From contig NZ_JAHKQF010000009.1 of assembly GCF_018860965.1 (NCBI RefSeq), forward strand, positions 248,001 to 312,000: a stretch of DNA of 64,000 bases, given 5' to 3'. Every line of letters starts with the position of its first letter. Position 1 is the stretch's first letter. The translations under genes and the position numbers were made by a program. Shown piece by piece: positions 57,347-64,000 of the stretch. Under the pieces are notes generated by a model. It ran no database searches. It had not been told where the DNA came from and worked only from the letters and a program-made list of their open reading frames with translations. Source of the DNA: Alteromonas sp. C1M14. GTDB taxonomy: Bacteria; Pseudomonadota; Gammaproteobacteria; Enterobacterales; Alteromonadaceae.

Positions 57347-58279
57347 ATGAAAACTATTTACTTTATTGGCGAGTGCATGGTCGAACTTCGTGAAAACGAT
57401 GAAGATATGATCAGCCGCTCATACGCCGGCGATGTTTATAATTCAGCCGTCTATCTGAAGCGCTGTTTTACTGATACCCAAACTGCTGTTGTAACGGCTA
57501 TTGGTGAAGATAGCTTAAGCACTAAAATGCTGTCACGGTTTAAGGATGAAGGATTAGACACCACATTTGTTTTCCGCCATCCGGACAAAAATGCCGGAAT
57601 GTATTATATCGAAACAGATGACACCGGAGAACGCAGCTTCACTTATTGGCGTAGCGATTCGGCAGCAAAAAAAGTAGTACGTTTTCTAAATGACGACGTT
57701 ATACGTGGTTTAGCCGGTGCCAATATGTTCTTTATTTCAGGTATTTCATTAGCGGTTATTGATGCTCAGGACCGAGGGGCATTTTGGCTAAAAATGAAAG
57801 CTTTAAAAGAAGCCGGTGTCACTATCGTCTTTGATCCTAATTACCGTGCTCGATTATGGCAAAGTGAAGACGAGGCCGCGGCCGAATTTAAACAAGCCTT
57901 TTCATTATGTGATATCGCCTTACCAGGCGTAGAAGATCTCACCGTCTTATTTGGTGTTAATACTGCAGAAGAAGCCCTCGCATTTTGCCATCAATACGAT
58001 ATTGCAGAAGTCATAGTGAAAAATGGCCCAGAATCGGTAATCACGTCCCTTGAAGGACAACAACAAAATCATCCGATTGTTCCGGTGACTAATGTGGTGG
58101 ATACCACATCGGCAGGTGATGCATTTAACGGCGTATATTTAGGCGCTCGTTTGAACGGGCGGGCGATTGACGAAGCCGTGCAATTAGCAGCAAAAGCTGC
58201 TGGCACCGTTATCCAGCACCCCGGCGCTATTGCTCCTAAAGACGCATTTACCCAAGCCATGGCAGCTTGCGGGCTGTGA
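57347..58279 (+). CDS. kdgK: 2-keto-3-deoxygluconate kinase
   Basis: KdgK phosphorylates KDG to KDPG with ATP. The 310-residue PfkB-family product has IGECMVELRE at the start, a substrate lid region GMYYIETDDTGERSFTYWRSDSAA, and the C-terminal PfkB signature DTTSAGDAFNGVYL with the catalytic Asp. Its place just before eda fixes the substrate with good confidence. It may have its own promoter, as 70 bases and a hairpin separate it from the MFS gene. Confidence 0.92.
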   Translation: MKTIYFIGECMVELRENDEDMISRSYAGDVYNSAVYLKRCFTDTQTAVVTAIGEDSLSTKMLSRFKDEGLDTTFVFRHPDKNAGMYYIETDDTGERSFTYWRSDSAAKKVVRFLNDDVIRGLAGANMFFISGISLAVIDAQDRGAFWLKMKALKEAGVTIVFDPNYRARLWQSEDEAAAEFKQAFSLCDIALPGVEDLTVLFGVNTAEEALAFCHQYDIAEVIVKNGPESVITSLEGQQQNHPIVPVTNVVDTTSAGDAFNGVYLGARLNGRAIDEAVQLAAKAAGTVIQHPGAIAPKDAFTQAMAACGL

Positions 58280-58344
58280 TGTACAACCAAAATTAGTATT
58301 GAGATCTTTTTAGGATCTCGCCTTTTTATATAAGAGAGAATTTC

Positions 58345-58965
58345 ATGACGCGCTTTTCCGAACTGATGTCCGGCCAAACACTGCTTCCGATCATCCAAGC
58401 AAATTCCCCCACAGAAGGTGTCAATATTGCCCGTGCTATGGCAGATGCAGGACTTAACTTAGTCGAGGTGGTGTTACGAACCGACGCTTCCATTGACGCC
58501 CTTAAGGCCATCAAACAAGAAGTCCCTGAACTAAAAGTCGGGGCGGGCACCATCATCAATGAGCAAATTTTAGAACAAGCCTTGTCTGCAGGTTCAGACT
58601 TCATTGTTACCCCTGCGGTTTCCCAAAACTTGCTCGCAGAGCTAAAACAATGCGATGTCCCAGTACTGCCAGGCGTATCGAATACCGGCGATATCCTTAT
58701 GGCGTTAGAATTTGGTTTCGAGGAACAAAAGTTATTCCCCGCGGCTCTGTCTGGTGGCGCGCCTTTCTTATCAGCGGTTTCATCGGTATTTCGTAAAGTC
58801 AGCTTTTGCCCCACTGGTGGCGTAAGCCAAAGCAATAAATCGGAATATTTATCCTTAAACAATGTGTTTGCTGTTGGCGGCACGTGGGTAGCGAAAAAAG
58901 AATGGGTCGCTGCATCTGATTGGCAATCGATAACGGATGCCTGTCGTAGCGCATTGAAGGACTGA
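58345..58965 (+). CDS. eda: KDPG aldolase
   Basis: Eda splits KDPG into pyruvate and glyceraldehyde 3-phosphate. The 206-residue product has the family core: LVEVVLRT with the catalytic Glu, Lys for the Schiff base in EEQKLFPAA, and the phosphate loop SFCPTGGVSQSN, then VGGTW. It follows kdgK in the last step of alginate breakdown. The ATG at 58345 is preceded by AGAGAG. Confidence 0.94.
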   Translation: MTRFSELMSGQTLLPIIQANSPTEGVNIARAMADAGLNLVEVVLRTDASIDALKAIKQEVPELKVGAGTIINEQILEQALSAGSDFIVTPAVSQNLLAELKQCDVPVLPGVSNTGDILMALEFGFEEQKLFPAALSGGAPFLSAVSSVFRKVSFCPTGGVSQSNKSEYLSLNNVFAVGGTWVAKKEWVAASDWQSITDACRSALKD

Positions 58966-59483
58966 TCCCACGGTTTTACCCCCCATCCCAGCGGAAGAGT
59001 CTTTCGCTGGGACATAGCTTCTTATCACCTTGTGACTTTCTCTCCCCCAAAAATGGTCTGATAGGTTTTCTTAACCTGTTAGCACTTTGCCCTCTAGCAC
59101 CAGCATAATGGTAGACCAATTGCCTATATGTAAATTTTTTACTTTATGCATTTCATAATATGAAATTAAAAAATTAACATTTTTAATACGATTCGCCAGC
59201 ACCAAATAGGCGCCTTTAAACGTATCAAGAAAAACACTACAAACCTCTATATTACAATGAGTTAAACCAGCATTACCATTGGCATTACCAATACCCATAT
59301 AACCGAAATACATTTTGGTAATAACAAATATATAAAATAATCGTAAAAATATCTTACCAAAAATTTGACCTTTTCCACTTTACCTGTAAATATCAGGTAA
59401 ATTCTTTGTAAAAAGCCGATAGCGTCCTTAACGAAGAATGCCGTTTGTAAATTCAACATTGAAGAAACACACAGGAAAAAACC
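58966..59483 (+). promoter_or_regulatory. Control region ahead of the TonB receptor gene
   Basis: 518 bases, no gene. After eda a hairpin TCCCAGCG/CGCTGGGA (58986-59012) may end transcription. Further in are several palindromes: TGGTAGACCA (59109-59118), ATTTCAT-AAT-ATGAAAT (59150-59166), ATTGG-N5-CCAAT (59278-59292), TTTTGGTAA (59313-59321) with its complement TTACCAAAA (59354-59362), and TTTACCTG/CAGGTAAA (59379-59401, 7-base loop). A -35-like TTGACC (59365-59370) lies among them. CACAGGAAA before 59484 is the ribosome site. Confidence 0.55.
59279..59291. promoter_or_regulatory. TTGG-N5-CCAA palindrome (candidate GntR operator)
   Basis: TTGGCATTACCAA. The same arrangement, TTGG-N5-CCAA, recurs ahead of the gntR gene at 63490-63502. 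FadR-family regulators bind dyads of about this size (core TGGT-N3-ACCA). The link to the local regulator is inference. Confidence 0.45.
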
Positions 59484-62450
59484 ATGGGGCACAAACTTTC
59501 TAAATTAACATTAGCTGTATTATCAGCTTCTGCAATTAACGTTGCCATGACCGCACAAGCACAAGAAGTCGATACCACGGCTGAAGAAGATGTAGAGGTC
59601 ATTGAAGTTTCAGGAATTCGTCAATCGTTAACCAATGCGCTGGCTGAAAAGCGCTCTGCAGATAACCTTATTGAAGTTATTCAAGCAGTGGATATCGGTA
59701 AGTTACCAGATCAAAACTTAGCCGAGGTACTGGAAAACGTAACCGGTATTCAAATTACCCGTGAAGCCGGTGTAGGTACGGGCGTTCAAATCCGGGGTAC
59801 CAACGCCAACCGGACTGAAATTAACGGCGTTTCCACAGTAGGTTCAGGTTCAGGCAGAAGCGGCATTAACTTTGAAGACGTTTCGGCGGCTATCATCGCA
59901 GCGGTAGAGGTCACCAAGGCTCCCGAAGCGAAAACCATCGAAGGATCTGTGGGTGGTACAATTAACCTTCGTACCATTAGACCACTACAATTAACCGATA
60001 CAATGGCTTCTATTCGTCTTCAAGGCGAAGATAGCAGTTTATCCACCGATGGTATTATGCCGCGTATTTCCGGCGCATGGGGTGATAACTGGGACACGGA
60101 TAATGGCCGCTTTGGTATTGTTTTAAGCGGTAGTTACAGCGAACAAGATGTGAGTGCGTTTCGTCCCCGTGCCGACCGAGATAACTCGGTTGCTGCCAGC
60201 AGCGGCGTAGATAGCGCTCAAACCTTCGATTACTTGCCAATCCAATTTTTGGTACAAGATTACGATAACTACGAATATGAAACGATTAACCTTTCCGGTA
60301 CGTTAGAATGGGCACCTACAGAAAATACTAAGCTGTATTTTGATGCCGTTATCAATGATCAAGAACGTCGTCAGGAAAGCTCCCGTATTCAAGCCTCTGG
60401 TTTGAGCGACCTTAAAGATGTTGCTGTACCCACAGAATTTGAAACCGTTAACTTCGGTTCTTTGGATGGCGTAAACCTGGGTAGTATTCAAGCTGCGGTT
60501 CGGGGTGTAGTGCCCATCGAAGAAGGTGGTGCCGATCCAAACTTACGTTTCTCCGGCGATACCAATTCCCGTATTACAACCAGCAAAATCTTCCGTTTAG
60601 GCGGCGAATGGACGGGAGAAAACCTGGCCGTCAGTGCTGAAATTTCGTCTTCGTCCTCAGAGTCGGATACGCCTAGCTTTAACACCACCCTTAACTTCAT
60701 TAACCCAAATGTCGCGACCAACGATTCAAATGAAAATGGTACGCCATTTATTTATGACTTAACCGGTGGTTCATTATCCTTTGGCATTGCCCAAGACGAA
60801 GAAAATGCGCCTACTTCCGAACAATTGCTAGACCCAGCAAATATTAGACTGCGAGACGTAAATATCGGTCAAGACAGAACGGAAAACACAGAAGATGCCT
60901 TCCGTACCGACTTTACCTATTATGTGGACAATATCGATGTGATTACGTCCGTTGATTTTGGCTATCGCTACAGTAAAGCCACCAGCATGACGGATCAAAT
61001 AAACTATAACCGTGGTTTACGTGACATGGTTGATAGTCCCTCAGGAAGTTTGTTTTCTGATTTATTGGTGGCAGGCCCAGACAACTTTAATGCTGCCGAT
61101 GGCCGTGAACTGTACGTTAAGGACTTCTTGGTTATCGACCCTGAGTTGGTAGCTGCCGATCCTGATGCCGTACTCGATAGATTGAACGAAGCAATTACAG
61201 AAAACAATGCGCTAACAGGAGGCGATACGGCCTTACTGAGTGAGCCTACCTCTCAGGTCACCGGCTTTTTCGATATTGAAGAAACAACCCACGCCCTGTA
61301 TGCCCAAGCCAACTTTGAATACAGTATATTCCGCGGTAACTTTGGTCTGCGTTATTTAGAAACCGACGTAAGTTCGGTGGGTAACTCATTAACCATTGAT
61401 GATTTTGGCAACGAGACGGTGTCTCAGGTTACCACCGAAGGCGACTATGACTTCCTATTGCCACGCTTTAACGTGGTTGCCAATGTGGCTGAAGACGTCA
61501 TCTTACGTATGGGGATCTCAAAAGATATCCGTCGTCCAGACTTCGATAAACTGTCCACGTCTGTAACCTATTCCACCAGCCCTAATCCGCCGGTACAAAT
61601 TGGTAACCCAGCACTGGTGCCAGAAGAGGTCACCTCCTTTGATATCTCAGCCGAATGGTATTTTGCGCCAGCCGCTGTGGTTAGTGTGGGTTACTTCCAT
61701 AAGAAACGGGAAGATTTACACGTAACACGTCAGGTAGACCCGTATGAAGATCCAACCACTGGTTTCCGTGATACGGTAGGCCCAGATTGTGAAGCTGGGG
61801 GCATTTTCAACCCCATCGCTGATATCAACGTATTTGGTCCTGAAGTCGGTGTGGGCGTGTGTGTTCCTACACAAACCACTATTAACGATACCGGCACCAC
61901 CACACAAAAAGGTGTGGAAATGGCGGTCCAGTACGACCTGTCTAACTTTGAAGACGAATTGGGCTGGGCATCTGGCTTTGGTGTCGCGGCTAACTACACT
62001 ATTCAGAAGTTCTCTGGCGGTGAATCCATAGATAACGCCACCAGTCGAGCTAACACAATATTTGGCCTAAGCACGGGTAATAGCGATATCGAAGTGTCTG
62101 CGGTACAGCCATTGGTTGATTTGTCAGAAAACGCGTACAACGTAACGGTTTACTATGAAAAATATGGTTTATCTGCCCGTGCACGTTACACATGGCGTGA
62201 AGCCTATCGTTCAACAGACTTCGGTAGTACTTCTAGCTTCCCTTGGGGCTTCCCAGTGGTACAAGAAGACCGAGGCCAGTTAAACGCCAGTGTTAGTTAC
62301 GATGTAACCGAACAACTGAACGTGGGCATCGAAGCGGTGAACCTAACCAAAGAAGACGTTACCCAGTCTTGCGTTAACGAAGGCGCCTTACTGTGTTATC
62401 AAGGTCTAACCGACCGTCGTCTCACCTTTGGTGTTAGCTATCGCTACTAA
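59484..62450 (+). CDS. TonB-dependent receptor for alginate oligomers
   Basis: A 988-residue outer-membrane receptor. A signal peptide (cleavage near AQA|QEV) is followed by a TonB box-like VEVIEVSGIRQ (38-47), a plug domain (about 60-170, with LPDQNLAEVLENVTGIQI and VEVTKAPEAKTIEGSVGG) and a 22-strand barrel that ends in aromatic SYRY. The plug form is the TonB-dep-Xanth type common among marine polysaccharide degraders. Cysteine pairs in the barrel (GPDCEAGG/VGVCVPT and QSCVNEGALLCYQG) may form disulfides in loops. Alginate specificity is inferred from context. Confidence 0.9.
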   Translation: MGHKLSKLTLAVLSASAINVAMTAQAQEVDTTAEEDVEVIEVSGIRQSLTNALAEKRSADNLIEVIQAVDIGKLPDQNLAEVLENVTGIQITREAGVGTGVQIRGTNANRTEINGVSTVGSGSGRSGINFEDVSAAIIAAVEVTKAPEAKTIEGSVGGTINLRTIRPLQLTDTMASIRLQGEDSSLSTDGIMPRISGAWGDNWDTDNGRFGIVLSGSYSEQDVSAFRPRADRDNSVAASSGVDSAQTFDYLPIQFLVQDYDNYEYETINLSGTLEWAPTENTKLYFDAVINDQERRQESSRIQASGLSDLKDVAVPTEFETVNFGSLDGVNLGSIQAAVRGVVPIEEGGADPNLRFSGDTNSRITTSKIFRLGGEWTGENLAVSAEISSSSSESDTPSFNTTLNFINPNVATNDSNENGTPFIYDLTGGSLSFGIAQDEENAPTSEQLLDPANIRLRDVNIGQDRTENTEDAFRTDFTYYVDNIDVITSVDFGYRYSKATSMTDQINYNRGLRDMVDSPSGSLFSDLLVAGPDNFNAADGRELYVKDFLVIDPELVAADPDAVLDRLNEAITENNALTGGDTALLSEPTSQVTGFFDIEETTHALYAQANFEYSIFRGNFGLRYLETDVSSVGNSLTIDDFGNETVSQVTTEGDYDFLLPRFNVVANVAEDVILRMGISKDIRRPDFDKLSTSVTYSTSPNPPVQIGNPALVPEEVTSFDISAEWYFAPAAVVSVGYFHKKREDLHVTRQVDPYEDPTTGFRDTVGPDCEAGGIFNPIADINVFGPEVGVGVCVPTQTTINDTGTTTQKGVEMAVQYDLSNFEDELGWASGFGVAANYTIQKFSGGESIDNATSRANTIFGLSTGNSDIEVSAVQPLVDLSENAYNVTVYYEKYGLSARARYTWREAYRSTDFGSTSSFPWGFPVVQEDRGQLNASVSYDVTEQLNVGIEAVNLTKEDVTQSCVNEGALLCYQGLTDRRLTFGVSYRY

Positions 62451-62502
62451 CATGTAGCATGATGCGGGTTGGTAATAACGCCGCCCGCTCATTACATCAG
62501 AA

Positions 62503-62535
62503 CTAAAAAACAAGCACTTAGGCTTGTTTTTTTGT
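62503..62535. terminator. Terminator between receptor and gntR
   Basis: AAAAAACAAGC and GCTTGTTTTTT pair around ACTTAG with T and A runs outside, so it serves both convergent genes. Confidence 0.88.
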
Positions 62536-62626
62536 GTCTAACATTTGCTTAATTGAAAGAAAAAGGTAAAGCGCCACCGATAACCTGGTTTGTGTAACGA
62601 CGCTAGGATTAACAACGATGGCTATT

Positions 62627-63361
62627 TTATTTGTGTGACAGGTAGGACAACGAATACAACCCTCGGGTTTCATCGGTTTTACGTTTGATTTCCTGTAAAG
62701 CTTTGGCTTCACTGGCATCAAATAAGGCATTGATGAGTCTATCAAAGTGGTTGTGCATGGCTTTACGTGCAGCACAGGAGTCACCTTCAGCGATGGCATT
62801 GTAAATGGAGGTATGCTCATCTAAACGCTGATTCATACTTTCAGAACACACATCTTTATAGGCTGAGATAATCTGAGGCTCTGTGCGTCGTAGTTGCCAT
62901 AATTTATCGATGTAAAGGACGATCGCGTTGTTGCGGGTAGCTCGGGCAATGATTTGGTGAAACAGTTGATCGGCTTCTTCTGCCGTTTCGGTTTTTTGCA
63001 TGTCAGCAAGGGTTTGCTTTAATGTAATGAGTTCGTCAGGTTTAATGGTAGACGCAGCAATGGCTGCTGCTTCTGCCTCTACTAAGGCTCTGGCTTGGGT
63101 CAGTTCAAAGGCACTAATTGGGTTATCGGTACTTTTGGCAGGTTTGGCACTAAGCACATACACTCCTGACCCTGTTTTCACCTCAACCCGCTCCCTTACT
63201 TCAAGAGCTATAATTGCTTCCCGAATAGTCGGGCGACTTACCTGGTAAGTGTCAGCTAACTCTCGTTCTGCAGGTAAACGACTACCTGCGGTATACACCC
63301 CTTGGTCAATCAAAGCCTCTAGCTTTTCGACCACCGTCCAGAAACGTCTACGCCTTTTCAT
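62627..63361 (-). CDS. FadR-subfamily GntR regulator
   Basis: A 244-residue transcription factor. An N-terminal winged helix-turn-helix (about 5-75: SRLPAERELADTYQVSRPTIREAIIALE) is followed by an all-helical FCD effector domain with metal-ligand type residues (D-x-x-x-H near LFHQIIARAT, H in HNHFDRL). The ATG at 63361 was preferred to a TTG at 63376. It is likely to repress the alginate genes until KDG, KDPG or a uronate is present, as with other FadR-type uronate regulators. It is placed at the end of the locus, convergent with the receptor. Confidence 0.88.
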   Translation of the reverse strand: MKRRRRFWTVVEKLEALIDQGVYTAGSRLPAERELADTYQVSRPTIREAIIALEVRERVEVKTGSGVYVLSAKPAKSTDNPISAFELTQARALVEAEAAAIAASTIKPDELITLKQTLADMQKTETAEEADQLFHQIIARATRNNAIVLYIDKLWQLRRTEPQIISAYKDVCSESMNQRLDEHTSIYNAIAEGDSCAARKAMHNHFDRLINALFDASEAKALQEIKRKTDETRGLYSLSYLSHK

Positions 63362-63755
63362 TATTTTTATCCCCAATCGTTTACCAAGGGTATATCTGTC
63401 AACTACGCTGGTTTAGACAAAAAAGTTACCGGCTACAACAGAAGCGTGAATAGATACCCCGAGAAACAGTATAGTGCAGTCGAACACAATTGGTAAGCCC
63501 AAAATTAACAATTGGTAAAATAAAAATAACATTTGTGGCAGCGAGGTTGGTTAATGAAAAACGAGGCTTTGGGTGAGTGCTGAAGTCTGGGTGAAAGGGG
63601 TAGCCTAATAAAAATACTGTTGAGGCCACCACAAAGGGACTTCTTCAAGGCTTTATCAATGATATACTTAATCCACTTTTCAAAAAACGAATACTAAAGC
63701 CGGTTGACTATCTACCGGCAGGACACGTACCAACGTTACAGAGCCAAAGCCAACT
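63362..63755. promoter_or_regulatory. gntR/tex divergent region with repeated ATTGGTAA motifs
   Basis: 394 bases without a gene. ACAATTGGTAA occurs twice, 22 bases apart (63486-63496 and 63508-63518), and the first copy overlaps TTGG-N5-CCAA (63490-63502). A TTACCAA half-site lies near 63381-63387, close to the gntR start. GCCGGT/ACCGGC (about 63700-63719) forms a small hairpin ahead of tex. A short minus-strand frame (63426-63632) shows no features. Confidence 0.55.
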
Positions 63756-64000
63756 ATGATTATCAATAAAATTGCCGACGAACTGGCTGTCAGTCCCACT
63801 CAGGTGAAGGCTGCGGTATCTCTATTAGACGAAGGGGCGACAGTACCTTTCATCGCGCGATACAGAAAAGAGGCGACACAGGGGTTAGACGACACCCAGT
63901 TACGTAACCTCGAACAACGATTAACTTATTTACGTGAACTGGAAGACCGCCGTAGTGTGATCTTAAAATCCATTGATGAGCAGGGGAAACTCACCGACGG
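63756..64000 (+). CDS. tex: Transcription accessory protein Tex (partial)
   Basis: The first 81 residues of Tex/YhgF, a conserved nucleic-acid-binding protein. The start [19 protein letters not shown], then [15 protein letters not shown] and [18 protein letters not shown], match the N-terminal helical domain of the family. The frame is open to the window edge. The rest of the protein (YqgF, HhH, S1 domains, about 770 residues in all) lies outside. In E. coli the same gene follows greB. Confidence 0.9.
   Translation, partial: MIINKIADELAVSPTQVKAAVSLLDEGATVPFIARYRKEATQGLDDTQLRNLEQRLTYLRELEDRRSVILKSIDEQGKLTD

Noticed and set aside
63426..63632. 68-codon minus-strand frame between gntR and tex
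   Set aside because: No motif, no good start, and it runs across the repeated control motifs.
1..64000. CRISPR arrays, tRNA/rRNA genes, prophage, toxin-antitoxin or defence genes
   Set aside because: No regular spaced repeats, tRNA-like cloverleaf sequences, phage proteins or known defence proteins were found when reading the intergenic regions and gene products.

Overview
The window is chromosomal DNA of a marine gammaproteobacterium, most likely in the order Alteromonadales (Alteromonas and relatives). The basis is the close match of many housekeeping proteins to the E. coli versions (Fis, OmpR, GreB, YheU, YheV), a complete type II secretion operon directly behind hslR, two Na+/H+ antiporters, and an alginate-utilisation locus with a large TonB-dependent receptor. 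No rRNA, tRNA, CRISPR array, prophage or intact insertion sequence was seen. Coding density is high and most start sites are supported by Shine-Dalgarno sequences or stop/start overlaps.

Layout. 1-371: start of a periplasmic solute-binding-like protein (minus strand, cut by the window edge). 540-2967: prmA, dusB, fis. 3056-6945: purH, an exported methyltransferase-like gene, purD. 7139-14112: an ion and osmotic block (voltage-gated K+ channel, prkB, nhaD, ompR-envZ, NhaC-type antiporter). 14323-18037: a small exported protein, pckA, hslO, hslR. 18162-29557: twelve type II secretion genes gspC to gspN in one operon. 29598-34436: semialdehyde dehydrogenase, yjjX, yrfG, nudE, cysQ, yceI. 34503-38124: opgGH for periplasmic glucans. 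38395-39941: a VOC protein and a divergent LysR regulator. 39943-49470: yheU, yheT, a TIGR02444-like gene, yheS, yheV, a DUF748 protein, a degenerate RAYT-type protein, slyX, a WD40 lipoprotein, an FkpA-type isomerase, a small membrane protein, greB. 50060-63361: the alginate locus. 63756 to the end: start of tex.

Much of the housekeeping content matches one E. coli neighbourhood (nudE, yrfG, hslRO, pckA, envZ-ompR, greB, yhgF/tex; and fkpA-slyX-yheV-yheSTU-prkB), rearranged here. In E. coli greB and yhgF/tex are neighbours; here about 14 kb of alginate genes lie between them.

The alginate genes form a plausible complete route. A TonB-dependent receptor imports oligomers, a PL6 lipoprotein lyase and a PL17 exo-lyase cut them, and an MFS carrier moves the products inward. 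KdgF linearises unsaturated uronate, a beta-hydroxyacid-dehydrogenase-type enzyme reduces DEH to KDG, and KdgK and Eda give pyruvate and glyceraldehyde 3-phosphate. A FadR-type GntR regulator sits at the edge, and the non-coding DNA around the receptor and regulator genes carries recurring palindromes that may be its operators.

The most unusual items are a full-length RAYT/Y1-transposase homologue that has lost both its HUH motif and the expected catalytic tyrosine, the alginate insertion between greB and tex with its palindromic control regions, a cysteine cluster in the PurH linker, and an apparently exported methyltransferase between purH and purD.
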